A model generated the notes under the pieces. It was given only the letters and a program-made list of their open reading frames with translations, made no database searches and had not been told where the DNA came from. The translations under genes and the position numbers were made by a program. Shown piece after piece: positions 1 through 8,365 of a DNA stretch of 64,000 nt. Origin of the DNA: Nocardia miyunensis NBRC 108239 (GTDB lineage: Bacteria > Actinomycetota > Actinomycetes > Mycobacteriales > Mycobacteriaceae); assembly GCF_001613065.1 (NCBI RefSeq), contig NZ_BDBQ01000012.1, positions 1 through 64,000 of the forward strand, given 5' to 3'. Position 1 is the first letter of the stretch; every line of letters begins with the position of its first letter.

Positions 1-24
1 CCGGGCCTGTCGCGCGGGTTCGGA

Positions 25-969
25 TCAGTGGTCCGGGGACAGGCCGGGTTGGTCGGGGGTGGTGGGAGTGGTGTTGTTCGGGATGGGACCGGTGATGCCG
101 GGCTGACCGCCCGGGTCGCTGAGTTGCGGGTCAGCGGGCGGTGCGGGGGCGGGAGAGGCTGGGGCGCTGGGCGTTTGCGGTGCCGGAGCCGGAGCCGTGG
201 AAGGGGCCTGGGTGGATTCGGGCGGGGTCGGCGACGGTGAGGATTCGGGCGGCGGCGTGGGAGACGCTGGGGGAGTGGGGGTTGGCGGCGTCGCCGGTTG
301 CTGTGGCGTCTCGGGACGTTGCGGTTGGGATGGGAGTGATTGTGGTGCGGTGTGATTCGTCCGGGGCGGAGTGGGCGAGGTGTCTCCGGGCACTTCGGGA
401 GGCTCGGGCAGCGCTGGAATCCCGGTTCCCGCACCGGAATACGCCGGTTTGTAGATCGTGTTCATCGCCAGCACCGCTTCCTGACGCTGTGTCTCCTGCG
501 CCAGCTTCGCATCGATGACGTGCGCGGCCTCGAGTGCGCGGGCGACCGCGCCGATCGGTCCGGAGACACCGGGCGGGACGACCGCCAGCTTCACCGCCTC
601 GGCCGCGGCGGCCACCGCGCCCAATCGCGCGCCGACCTCGGCCATGACCTCGGCCAGATCATCGAGCGCCTCGGCGAAACTGCGCGTGCTGGCGTAGGCG
701 GCGTCGGCCGCCGCGCCCTCCCATCCGACCGAATTCATCACCCCGTCGGTGGTGGAGCGAGTGATCGGCATCGCCGTGCCGATCGTGGCGGCGCCGTTCA
801 GCCATACCAGGGACGCCCGCGCGATCTCCCCGGCATCCATCTGCTGCGTGCCCGCGTAGATCCGCTCGTGCGGTACGGACTCGAAATGTTCCATCGCACT
901 GATGTATTCGGGATCGGTGGGACGCGCCTGCGGGCCGAAATGGGCGGATCCGAGGAGGCGCTCACTCAT
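25..969 (-). CDS. PPE-like ESX substrate protein with proline-rich tail
   Basis: This 314-residue protein is probably a PPE-like substrate of a type VII (ESX) secretion system. The first 200 residues are helical and alanine-rich and carry a WxG-type turn (NSVGWEGAAADAAY), the hallmark of the WXG100/PPE superfamily. From about residue 205 the chain is a long Pro/Thr/Ser/Ala-rich tail that is probably disordered. The ATG at 969 (MSERLLG) is preferred because the in-frame codons further upstream run back towards the neighbouring gene and code for an Arg/Cys-rich stretch unlike the family. It is the last gene of a minus-strand trio with a WXG-like protein and an EspG-like chaperone, which supports the call. 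The PPE assignment is by fold pattern and context, since the literal Pro-Pro-Glu start is absent. Confidence 0.6.
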   Translation of the reverse strand: MSERLLGSAHFGPQARPTDPEYISAMEHFESVPHERIYAGTQQMDAGEIARASLVWLNGAATIGTAMPITRSTTDGVMNSVGWEGAAADAAYASTRSFAEALDDLAEVMAEVGARLGAVAAAAEAVKLAVVPPGVSGPIGAVARALEAAHVIDAKLAQETQRQEAVLAMNTIYKPAYSGAGTGIPALPEPPEVPGDTSPTPPRTNHTAPQSLPSQPQRPETPQQPATPPTPTPPASPTPPPESSPSPTPPESTQAPSTAPAPAPQTPSAPASPAPAPPADPQLSDPGGQPGITGPIPNNTTPTTPDQPGLSPDH

Positions 970-997
970 GACACACCCCGTCCGCACCCGAACTCGC

Positions 998-1372
998 TCA
1001 CCACGGCTGCCTCGACGACAGCGTGCGCAGCGCGGCGGCGTGTGCGACGTCGGCCTCCTCGTACAGCCCGGCACTGATCAGGAAGGCCTCTTTCATCCGA
1101 TAGGAGGCGGAGATGTACCGATCCAGCTGTGCGGCCGCATCCCGGGCCTTGCGGGAGAATCCGGCCTGCAACTGCTCGGCGGAGAAGAATCCGCCGAAAC
1201 CGTGCAGCTGTGACACCGACTCGAGCTGCTGTTGTAGGGCGATCAACCCCTCGGCCTGCTCCTCGTACTGCGCCGCGCACCGCCGGGCCGCGTCCGGATC
1301 GAAACGTACCGTGCCGCTGCGCGCCGCCCGCATGAACCGGGCGATATCTGCCTGACTGGTATCGATCGTCAA
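998..1372 (-). CDS. WXG100-like ESX-associated small helical protein
   Basis: A 124-residue, almost entirely helical protein with two long amphipathic helices separated by a glycine turn (LHGFGGFFSAEQL, about residues 61-73), the hairpin geometry of WXG100/ESX partner proteins. The TTG at 1372 is chosen as start because a GAGGGG ribosome binding site lies six bases before it, whereas the upstream ATG at 1423 would add a leader with no family resemblance. The gene sits 28 bases upstream of the PPE-like gene and 84 bases downstream of the EspG-like gene, all on the minus strand, so it is probably the secretion partner of the PPE-like protein. The family call is inference from shape and neighbours. 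Confidence 0.55.
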   Translation of the reverse strand: MTIDTSQADIARFMRAARSGTVRFDPDAARRCAAQYEEQAEGLIALQQQLESVSQLHGFGGFFSAEQLQAGFSRKARDAAAQLDRYISASYRMKEAFLISAGLYEEADVAHAAALRTLSSRQPW

Positions 1373-1456
1373 TGCGCACCCCTCGGGGATCGGTCGGTCG
1401 TGCCAAGCGTAACCGCAGGGCACGTCGGCAGGCGGGCGATAACGGCATCTGCGGCA

Positions 1457-2161
1457 TCATCGCGGAATACGTTTCTGCAGGTGAGCGCCGATCTGCTGGG
1501 TCGAGGCGGGCGCCAGGTGCACCTGTTCGCCCGCGCGGATCAGATAGCGGCCGTCTCCGGCGACGTCGATCCAGGTGTAGTAGACGGGCGCGGGCGGAGT
1601 GGCCCGGTCCAGCCTCGGTTCGATCCGGATCTGCCCCTCGGCGCTGTGCGGTTTGAGCAGCAGCCGCCGGATGCGTGCGGCGAGCCGGTCGTTGGATACC
1701 ACGGTTTCCTCGTCGCGCACCGCGGCCGCGGTCGCCGAGCGGGCCGGTTCACGTCCGGGTGGGGTGTCGGGCAGCAGCGCGGCGATCCGCGCGCCCAGTT
1801 TGCCGCTGTGACCGATCGAAATATGCACCTGCCCACCGAAATCCGCTGACGAACCGGTGTCCTGCACGGCCAGTACGGCATGGTCGTAGACCGCGGCACC
1901 CAGTGCCCGGATCTGCGAATCCGGATCGTGCGCGCCGCCGATGGCCACCACCCGCGTATGCGGCTGAGCCAGTATGCGCAGGCATGCCGACAGATCCGGG
2001 TCCGACCCCAGCGGCATGCGATCCTCCAGCGTGCGGCGCAGCGCGGCGGCCTCGTTGTCGGTGCGCGGGGTCTCCAGAATCCGGATCGGGAAGGGGTGCC
2101 GATCCAGGTCGGTCTCTCGCCAGATGTGTGCGAACTCATCCGGTGTGAAAGACCAACTCAC
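1457..2161 (-). CDS. EspG-family ESX secretion-associated chaperone
   Basis: A 234-residue protein that begins MSWSFTPDEFAHIWRE and has the overall pattern of EspG proteins, the cytosolic chaperones that bind PPE-type partners and deliver them to ESX secretion machines. Typical features are the N-terminal tryptophan-rich segment, a central alternating strand region (RVVAIGGAHD, HAVLAVQD) and the C-terminal segment with YYTWIDVAGDGRYLI that ends the fold. The length is slightly below the 250-290 residues usual for mycobacterial EspG. It is the first gene of the minus-strand trio and probably shares a promoter in the 363-base divergent region upstream. No ESX core genes (EccB, EccC, EccD, MycP) occur in the window, so the trio is an orphan module here. 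Confidence 0.7.
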   Translation of the reverse strand: MSWSFTPDEFAHIWRETDLDRHPFPIRILETPRTDNEAAALRRTLEDRMPLGSDPDLSACLRILAQPHTRVVAIGGAHDPDSQIRALGAAVYDHAVLAVQDTGSSADFGGQVHISIGHSGKLGARIAALLPDTPPGREPARSATAAAVRDEETVVSNDRLAARIRRLLLKPHSAEGQIRIEPRLDRATPPAPVYYTWIDVAGDGRYLIRAGEQVHLAPASTQQIGAHLQKRIPR

Positions 2162-2524
2162 GCCCAGACACCCTTCACCGTCCCATCCCCCGAACTAGAT
2201 CAAGCGTAACGGGGCGTCGCGGGGGCGGCCAGACGGTGTCGCGGAATCCGCGATCCGACGGTCACCGGAAGGCCATGGAAAGGGCAGTGGGAGGGCCGCC
2301 GGAAAAGTGCATGCTGGAAGTGCACCCGGCGCCGCAAGGAGATGTCCCCTTCGCAGATTGCGGCGCAACCGGATCCGGTGTGGTCCGCCCTTACCACACC
2401 GGGCTCGCGGTCCGGTTCCCGCGTTTGTGGCGCCGGGTGTGTACGTAATACAGGTGGGCGAGGTACTGCCTGCGGGGCGCGCAGGCCGCCGGACCGGCTC
2501 GCCGCGGTCTTGGAGGTACACGTC
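2162..2524. promoter_or_regulatory. Divergent intergenic region with a perfect 10-bp inverted repeat
   Basis: This 363-base region separates the minus-strand ESX trio from the plus-strand DUF4254 gene and must hold both promoters. It contains a perfect inverted repeat, CCGGTGTGGT at 2375-2384 and ACCACACCGG at 2393-2402, around an 8-base loop. No run of T follows on either strand, so a regulatory site or RNA hairpin is more likely than an intrinsic terminator. GGAGG at about 2513 is the ribosome binding site of the DUF4254 gene. No further gene was recognised in the stretch. Confidence 0.5.
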
Positions 2525-3019
2525 ATGTACGTACCGCAACCCGACGGTCCGGAACAGTGGCCGGGCGGCGATTCCGCTGCCCGCCTGCCGGATTGGCACG
2601 AACTGCTCGCGGCTTTCTGCGGGCACATCGGCGACGAACCCGATGCGCACCCGGTGACGAGCTGGGCCCGCGCACTCGCCGAACTCCATCTGACCCGCCG
2701 CGAATCGCCGCTGCGCACCGCCGAGATCGATTGTCGGCGTGCCGAAATCGTCGCCCACGTCGACGACTGGATCGCCGTGGTCACGCACACCCGGCGTCCG
2801 GCTCCGCAATCGCTCGGCGCGGTCATCGATGCCATGGCCGCGGCTCAGGTGCGCGCGGTCGCATTGCTGCGCGGCGGCCAGGACGTCGGCGACGAACGCA
2901 TCCATACGGCCTGGTCCCTGCTGGCCGCCCTGGCCGACGAGTGGTCCGAACTGGTCCGTCGGACGACGCCGGTCGTCACCCCGGAGCCGATCATCCCGCC
3001 CCGCGCGGCGGGACAGTAA
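2525..3019 (+). CDS. DUF4254 domain protein
   Basis: A 164-residue soluble protein of the DUF4254 type, a family of unknown function found widely in actinomycetes and elsewhere. The recognisable parts are DWHELLAAFCG near the start, the segment LAELHLTRRESPLRTAEID, the helix with DCRRAEIVAHVDDWIA, and the C-terminal AWSLLAALADEWSELV. The ATG at 2525 follows a GGAGG box with eight bases of spacing and is preferred to the in-frame ATG at 2342, whose extra 61 residues are Arg/Cys-rich and would overlap the inverted repeat. No membrane segment or signal peptide is visible. The gene stands alone between the ESX trio and a PNPOx-like gene. Confidence 0.65.
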   Translation: MYVPQPDGPEQWPGGDSAARLPDWHELLAAFCGHIGDEPDAHPVTSWARALAELHLTRRESPLRTAEIDCRRAEIVAHVDDWIAVVTHTRRPAPQSLGAVIDAMAAAQVRAVALLRGGQDVGDERIHTAWSLLAALADEWSELVRRTTPVVTPEPIIPPRAAGQ

Positions 3020-3166
3020 GGGCAGCGGCAGGGCCGACGAAGGGTGGTGCTGTTCGCCTGCTGTTTCCATATGCGTGGCCGGGGGAGGGTTTGATCGTTG
3101 CCGATTGCGGGAATCTTGTGGAGACCCGGAACAACAGGTTCATGATCAGCGGGGCAGATATCGCAT

Positions 3167-3673
3167 ATGGACAACCGAGCCGAGGAATACCCCGGACCGT
3201 CGGGTCGATCGGCCATGCCCGCGGGCGGTGGCCAGGGTGCGGGAATGATCGCCGATATGGACGCCCTCGCACCACAGGGATCCCGCGATCTGACCTCCGC
3301 CGAGTCGCTGCGACGGCTGGGGCTGGTGGGATATGGGCGAATCGTGCTCGCGCGTTATGCATTACCCATCATTCGCCCGGTCAATCACATCGTCGACGGT
3401 GAGACGATCGTCGTGCACGCCAGTCGCGGTGTGGCGCTGTCTCCCGAGCGGCAGACGGTCGCTTACGAGGCGGACGTCATCGACGAGAACACTCATCGGG
3501 GGTGGTGCGTGATCGTGACCGGTTCCGCGGAGCCGGTGGAGGAACCGGGCGAGATCGAGCGCCTGCGCCCGCTACTCCAACCGTGGCTCCCGGGACCGCG
3601 CGAACACATCATGCGGATCCTGCCCGATATGGTCACCGGACTCGAATTCGTCGATCCCGCCGACGGCGGGTAG
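3167..3673 (+). CDS. PNPOx-like flavin/F420-type split-barrel protein
   Basis: A 168-residue protein of the pyridoxamine 5'-phosphate oxidase-like split-barrel superfamily, closest in pattern to the Pyridox_ox_2 group that includes nitroimidazole-resistance proteins. The core runs from about residue 40 (ESLRRLGLVGYGRIVL) through the strands PVNHIVDGETIVVHAS, VAYEADVID and GWCVIVTGSAEPV. Such proteins bind FMN, F420 or haem; the ligand cannot be told from sequence alone. The first 30 residues are Gly/Pro-rich and may not be translated, because ATG codons at 3245 and 3257 are also in frame and closer to the conserved core. The 3' end lies one base from the convergent dehydrogenase gene. Confidence 0.75.
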   Translation: MDNRAEEYPGPSGRSAMPAGGGQGAGMIADMDALAPQGSRDLTSAESLRRLGLVGYGRIVLARYALPIIRPVNHIVDGETIVVHASRGVALSPERQTVAYEADVIDENTHRGWCVIVTGSAEPVEEPGEIERLRPLLQPWLPGPREHIMRILPDMVTGLEFVDPADGG

Positions 3674-3674
3674 T

Positions 3675-4604
3675 TCAGTACCCGGCCGCGACGTCGACGC
3701 GGGCGATCAGCTCGCGGCCCTGGGCGAAACGGCTCACATTCTCCGCGACGTGTTCGGCGAAGGCGACGGTGCGCAGCTGCGGCGGATTCGAATCGTGCGG
3801 TGTCACCAGGGCATTGGGCAGATCCCACAGCGGGTGGCCGTCGGGCAGGGGTTCCGGGTCGGTCACGTCGAGCCCGGCGCCGCCGATCGTGCCCGCGCGC
3901 AGCGCGTCGACCAGGGCGTCGGTGTCCACGAGACTGCCACGGGCGATGTTGATCACCCACGAGTGGGGCTCGAGCTGGGCCAATTCGGCTTTGCCGACCA
4001 GATGCCGGGTGCCGGGGGTGGCAGGGGCGGCGATGACCACGTGGTCGGTGCGGGACCAGACCTCCGGAAGACGCTGCGCGGGAAGGGTTTCCACCACGCC
4101 CGGCAGGTCGACCGGCGCGCCGGAACGGTTCACCGCGATCACTCGGGAACCGAGCGGGGCGAGCAGGGTGATCAATTCGCGGCCGATGCCCCCGGCGCCG
4201 ACGACCGTGACCGTGGCGTTGCGCAGGGTGCCGATATTCCGGGCGAGTTCCTTGGTGCGCCAGCTGCGGGCCGCGAGATGCTCGGGCAGCGCGCGCACGC
4301 CCGCGAGCAGCAGCATCAGCGAGTGTTCCGCGACGGTCCTGGCGAAAGCGCCTGCCGCGGAGGTGAACAGGATGTTCGGGTGCCGGTCGAAGACGGGAGT
4401 GTCGAACCATTCCTCGATGCCCGCGGAGAACAGCTGAACCCATTCGATGTTCTCGGGCAGCTGCTCCGGGAATCCGGCCGGACCCGAGTCCCAGATCAGG
4501 GCTCGCGCGTCGTCCAGATCGGCCAGTACGCCCCCGGCCCCGGTGATCGCCTCTTCCAGCAACTGGGTGTGGTTCGGTGCGAGGGCGATGGGGGTGGCCG
4601 TCAT
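3675..4604 (-). CDS. D-isomer-specific 2-hydroxyacid dehydrogenase
   Basis: A 309-residue NAD(P)-dependent oxidoreductase that interconverts 2-hydroxyacids and 2-oxoacids. The Rossmann motif is GAGGIG (about residues 136-141). The family's catalytic residues are visible in order: Arg in INIARGSLVD, Glu in DVTDPEPLP, and His in VTPHDSN. The catalytic domain precedes and follows the cofactor domain as usual. A GGAGAG box lies just upstream of the ATG at 4604. Length is normal for the short, GyaR/YPR-type members. The natural substrate cannot be inferred. It is followed by a LigD-type polymerase gene on the same strand, 42 bases upstream of its start, with no obvious functional link. Confidence 0.85.
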   Translation of the reverse strand: MTATPIALAPNHTQLLEEAITGAGGVLADLDDARALIWDSGPAGFPEQLPENIEWVQLFSAGIEEWFDTPVFDRHPNILFTSAAGAFARTVAEHSLMLLLAGVRALPEHLAARSWRTKELARNIGTLRNATVTVVGAGGIGRELITLLAPLGSRVIAVNRSGAPVDLPGVVETLPAQRLPEVWSRTDHVVIAAPATPGTRHLVGKAELAQLEPHSWVINIARGSLVDTDALVDALRAGTIGGAGLDVTDPEPLPDGHPLWDLPNALVTPHDSNPPQLRTVAFAEHVAENVSRFAQGRELIARVDVAAGY

Positions 4605-4646
4605 GTGGCTCTCCTGTGCGATATCCGGGGCCGGTCGGACTCGACG

Positions 4647-5633
4647 TTAGCCGGGTGTATCCGATTCGGTGTCACCAGCGTCCTCGTCCAGGTCGATCTC
4701 GACGGGTTCGCGCTCGGCCCACTCCAGGAGTTGATCGATCCGGAAGACCGCCTCGTCGATGCCCGCGTGCAGATCGCCCAGTTCGGCGTAGCGTGCCGGC
4801 ACAGTGGTGATGGTGAAGTCGCGGGGTTCGATGTCCGGGATCTCCGACCAGCGCACCGGAGTGGAGACGGTTGCCTCCGGGACGCCGCGCACCGAATACG
4901 CGGCGGCGATGGTGTGGTCGCGGGCGTTCTGGTTGTAGTCCACGAACAGCATCGCCGGATCGCGGTCCTTACGCCACCAGGTGGTGGTCACGTCGTCGGG
5001 CGCGCGGCGTTCGACCTCGCGGGCGAATGCCAGTGCGGCCCTGCGCACATCGGTGAATCCCCACTCCGGCGCGATCCGGACGTACACGTGCAGTCCCTTA
5101 CCTCCGGAGGTCTTCGGCCAGCCGACCGCGCCGATCTCGTCCAGCACCTCCCGCACCACCCCCGCCACCCGCTGTACCCGCGACCACGGACATTCGGGCA
5201 TCGGATCCAGATCGATCCGCCACTCGTCGGGTTTCTCGGTGTCGAACCGCCGCGAATTCCACGGATGGAATTCGACGGTGGACATCTGCACGGCCCACAC
5301 GACATCCGCGAGCTCGCGCACGCACAGTTCGTCGGCATGCCGCCCGTAGCGCGGAAAGTACACGCGCACAGTGGAAATCCACTCCGGCGCCCCGCCCGGC
5401 AGTCGCTTCTGATGTACCTTCCCGCCCGGCAGCCCCTTCGGAAACCGATGCAACATGCAGGGCCGATCCCGCAGCGCATTCACGATCCCCTCGCCCACCT
5501 CGAGGTAGTACCGGACCAGATCCAGCTTGGTTGCCCCGATCTCGGGAAAATAGACCCGATCGGGGTTGGTCACCCGCACCGTATGCTCGCCGACCGCCAA
5601 CTCCACCGCCGGCGAGGCAGACTTACTGGCCAT
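4647..5633 (-). CDS. Stand-alone LigD-type primase-polymerase domain protein
   Basis: A 328-residue archaeo-eukaryotic primase-type polymerase related to the polymerase domain of the NHEJ ligase LigD and to mycobacterial PolD/Prim-PolC proteins. The metal-binding aspartates are in WRIDLDPMP, the conserved HPWNSR precedes them, and the TSGGKGLHVYV motif follows. The short 'DxD' and SGGKG patterns are intact, so activity in gap filling or ribonucleotide insertion during repair is plausible. No ligase or phosphoesterase domain is attached and no ku gene is seen in the window. The C-terminal 25 residues are acidic (EIDLDEDAGDTESD). It lies between the dehydrogenase and the RecQ-like helicase, all on the minus strand. 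Confidence 0.85.
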   Translation of the reverse strand: MASKSASPAVELAVGEHTVRVTNPDRVYFPEIGATKLDLVRYYLEVGEGIVNALRDRPCMLHRFPKGLPGGKVHQKRLPGGAPEWISTVRVYFPRYGRHADELCVRELADVVWAVQMSTVEFHPWNSRRFDTEKPDEWRIDLDPMPECPWSRVQRVAGVVREVLDEIGAVGWPKTSGGKGLHVYVRIAPEWGFTDVRRAALAFAREVERRAPDDVTTTWWRKDRDPAMLFVDYNQNARDHTIAAAYSVRGVPEATVSTPVRWSEIPDIEPRDFTITTVPARYAELGDLHAGIDEAVFRIDQLLEWAEREPVEIDLDEDAGDTESDTPG

Positions 5634-5819
5634 CCGACCGACGATAGCGAGTCGATCATGCTCCTTGCACCCGAAATGCCTACTCGTTCTGTCCGGAGGT
5701 CACCGGATGACCGGGTCGAGCAAGTACTTGTTCGAGATCCGAACAGCGCGCAGCAGTGGACTAGGCCAGGTTCCTGGTGCGAGCGTCATATCCGCGACGC
5801 TACCGGCTGTGTCCTGGGG

Positions 5820-7919
5820 TCAGGTGGGGGTGGCGAGGGCGAAGGGGAGGACGGCGGGAGCTCCGGCGGCTCGCAGGGTGTGGGCGGCCAGGGTGAGGGT
5901 CCAGCCGGTGTCGGTGAGGGCGTCGATGAGCAGGATCGGGCCGTCCAGGTCGTCCAGGGGTGGGGGATCCCAGGAGTTGTGCAGGGCTGCTACGCGGTGG
6001 GCGGAGTTGGCGGCGGAGACCGGTGGGCGGCCGGGGCGGATGTGCAGGGTGCCCAGGTCGCGGAGGCGGCCGATGTGGGCCAGGCGGGCGGCCAGGTCGG
6101 CGGTGAGTTTCGGGTGGGTGGGGGATTCCATGGCCAGGACCGAGGTGGGGCGTTGATCCCAGTTCCAGTCGCGTAGGACTGCGATGCAGGCGTCCACGAC
6201 GTGGTCGGGGACAGGCGCGTCGGGGCCGTCGAGCAGGGGGCGCAGACGCTGGCCCCAGCCCAGATCGCTGAGTCGGCCCAGTACACGGCCGGTTGCCGGG
6301 CCGTCGGTGATCTTGCCGGACAGCGGAATTCCGAGTTTCGCCATACCGGTCGGCCACTGCTTGCGCGGGGACAGGTCGATGCCCGGTCTGTCCAGGCGGG
6401 TGCGGATGGCGGCCAGGTCCGCGGTGTCGACCGTCGTATCGGGACGGACGCCGGTGCAGTTGTCGCAACGTCCGCAATCGGGGGTATCCGGATCGGGTCC
6501 GCTCAGCGCCGGATCGTCGAGCTGGCGGCGCAGGAAACTCATCCGGCATTCGGCGGTCGACTGATAGTCGATCATCGCCTGCTGCTCGGCCTCCCGTGCG
6601 TGGGACAGCCGCTCGTAGCGTTCGGTGTCGTAGGTCCACGGTTCACCGGTGGCGAGCCAGCCGCCCCGGACCCGGCGCACCGCCCCGTCGACATCGAGCA
6701 CCTTGAGCACCATCTCGAGCCGGGAGCGATTGAGCTCGACCAGCGGTTCGAGCGCACTGGTGGACAGCGGGCGTTCGAAATCCAGCGCGTCCAGGACGGC
6801 GCGGACGATATGCTCGCGCGGAAAGGCAACGGAGGCAAAGTAACTCCAGATCCGCCTGTCCTCCGGACCGGGCAGCAGCACGACCTCCGCCCGTGCGGTG
6901 CCGCGGCCCGCGCGACCCACCTGCTGGTAGTAGGCGATCGGCGAGGACGGCGCGCCGATGTGCACGACGAACCCCAGATCCGGCTTGTCGAAACCCATAC
7001 CCAATGCCGAGGTCGCCACCAGGGCCTTGACCTCGTTGTCCAGCAGGGCCTGTTCGAGCGCCTCCCGTTCGGCCGGATCGGTCCGGCCGGTGTACGCGCC
7101 GACGTCGTGGCCGTGCGAGCCCAGGACGTCCGCGAGGTCGTGGGCGGCCGCGACGGTGAGGGTGTAGATGATGCCCGAGCCGGGAAGTTCGTGCAGATAC
7201 CTGCTGAGCCATGCGGTGCGTGCGGTCGCGTCCTCGATGTGGACGACGGACATGTGCAGCGATTCGCGGTCCAGGGTGCCGCGCAGAACCAGCGTGTCGG
7301 TACCGATCTGACCGGCCACGTCGGTGACCACGCGGTCGTTCGCCGTGGCCGTTGTGGCCAGGACGGGGACGTCGTCGCCGAGGTCGGCGACCAGGGTACG
7401 GATCCGGCGGTAGTCGGGCCGGAAATCGTGGCCCCAGTCCGAGACGCAGTGTGCCTCGTCGATCACGACCAGTCCGGCGTCGGCGGCCAGCTCCGGTAGG
7501 ACCGCATCGCGAAAATCGGGGTTGTTCAAGCGTTCCGGGCTGACGAGCAGGACGTCGACCGCTCCGGCCGCCACCCGGGCGTGGATATCGTCCCACTCGG
7601 TCATGTTGCCGGAATTGATCGTCGCGGCGACCACACCTGCTCTGCCGGCCGCCGCGACCTGGTTGCGCATCAGCGCCAGCAGCGGCGAGACGATGACCGT
7701 CGGCCCCCGGCCCGCCGCGCGCAGCAGTTTGGCGGCGATGAAGTACACCGCCGACTTTCCCCAGCCGGTGCGCTGTACGACCAGGGCCCGCCGCCGCTGC
7801 CGGACCAGTGCATCGATGGCGGTCCACTGATCCTCTCGCAGGCGAGCCCGTGGCCCGGCCAGGTCACGCAGCAGCGCCTCGGCGGATTCACGCAGGTCGG
7901 TTGTAGTCACGCCGACCAT
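5820..7919 (-). CDS. RecQ-family DNA helicase with phosphoribosyltransferase-like C-terminus
   Basis: A 699-residue superfamily 2 helicase of the RecQ type. Walker A is RTGWGKSAV (about residues 50-57), the Walker B box is VVIDEAHCVSDWGHDFRPDY, and motif VI is QQVGRAGRG. A zinc-binding cysteine cluster (ECRMSF then CGRCDNC) follows the helicase lobes, as in RecQ. The last 60 residues differ from classical RecQ: PILLIDALTDTGWTL resembles the PRPP-binding loop of phosphoribosyltransferases (hydrophobic strand, Asp-x-x-Thr-Asp-Thr-Gly). The ATG at 7919 (MVGVTTTDL) is chosen; a GTG three codons later is possible. An HRDC domain is not evident. Expected role is unwinding of recombination intermediates; the role of the tail is unknown. 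Confidence 0.85.
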   Translation of the reverse strand: MVGVTTTDLRESAEALLRDLAGPRARLREDQWTAIDALVRQRRRALVVQRTGWGKSAVYFIAAKLLRAAGRGPTVIVSPLLALMRNQVAAAGRAGVVAATINSGNMTEWDDIHARVAAGAVDVLLVSPERLNNPDFRDAVLPELAADAGLVVIDEAHCVSDWGHDFRPDYRRIRTLVADLGDDVPVLATTATANDRVVTDVAGQIGTDTLVLRGTLDRESLHMSVVHIEDATARTAWLSRYLHELPGSGIIYTLTVAAAHDLADVLGSHGHDVGAYTGRTDPAEREALEQALLDNEVKALVATSALGMGFDKPDLGFVVHIGAPSSPIAYYQQVGRAGRGTARAEVVLLPGPEDRRIWSYFASVAFPREHIVRAVLDALDFERPLSTSALEPLVELNRSRLEMVLKVLDVDGAVRRVRGGWLATGEPWTYDTERYERLSHAREAEQQAMIDYQSTAECRMSFLRRQLDDPALSGPDPDTPDCGRCDNCTGVRPDTTVDTADLAAIRTRLDRPGIDLSPRKQWPTGMAKLGIPLSGKITDGPATGRVLGRLSDLGWGQRLRPLLDGPDAPVPDHVVDACIAVLRDWNWDQRPTSVLAMESPTHPKLTADLAARLAHIGRLRDLGTLHIRPGRPPVSAANSAHRVAALHNSWDPPPLDDLDGPILLIDALTDTGWTLTLAAHTLRAAGAPAVLPFALATPT

Positions 7920-8365
7920 GGTGCCCGAGCCCACCGACACACTCCACCGTCCCGTGCCAGACGCACCCGATATCGGCAGGCGCACCCGTTCCCGGGCCTG
8001 GTTCGGGTGCGGGTACGTGTAAAGGGTGCGGGCAATGCCTCTTTCCGCAGCACCACAGCCGAGCGGGGTTGCCGCGCGATCCCGCGGATGCGGCTTCGCC
8101 GGGCGCTCGTGCGGGACCGGCGTGCGGTCGTTCGTGAACTGGTCGTCTGTACACCGTCCAATCCTTCGCATCCTGCCGAGACCGGTGCTGACCGGCCGCA
8201 CCTCGTGTCCGAATCCGCATGGTTTCGGCGTGGCTGCGAAGTATGCGAATCATGGCAGCGGGTGCGGCTGTGACCTGGTCAAATGACTATGGAACCGGAT
8301 CGCCCTACCCCGCGTCGAACTAGAACAAACCCGGTTCGACTCAATTCGTATGGGGAGGTTCGAGC
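7920..8365. promoter_or_regulatory. Long divergent region with GTCGAAC inverted repeat
   Basis: About 450 bases without a recognisable protein gene separate the recQ-like gene from the plus-strand pair that starts at 8366. It contains a 7-bp inverted repeat, GTCGAAC at 8314-8320 and GTTCGAC at 8334-8340, separated by 13 bases. The repeat lies 26-52 bases before the small reading frame and is placed as an operator would be. The 13-base spacer excludes a normal mycobacterial LexA box, which needs a 4-base spacer. The remainder shows no clear gene. Confidence 0.35.

Noticed and set aside
3750..6176. An open plus-strand frame of about 800 codons across 3.7-6.2 kb
   Set aside because: It is antisense to the 2-hydroxyacid dehydrogenase and LigD-type genes, which carry clear motifs; the frame itself is Gly/Arg/His-rich and without family character.
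8314..8340. LexA (SOS) box
   Set aside because: The TCGAAC/GTTCGA halves are 13 bases apart instead of the required 4.
8330..8350. tRNA T-arm-like GGTTCGACTC
   Set aside because: The flanking bases cannot pair as a T stem and no acceptor, D or anticodon arm can be drawn.
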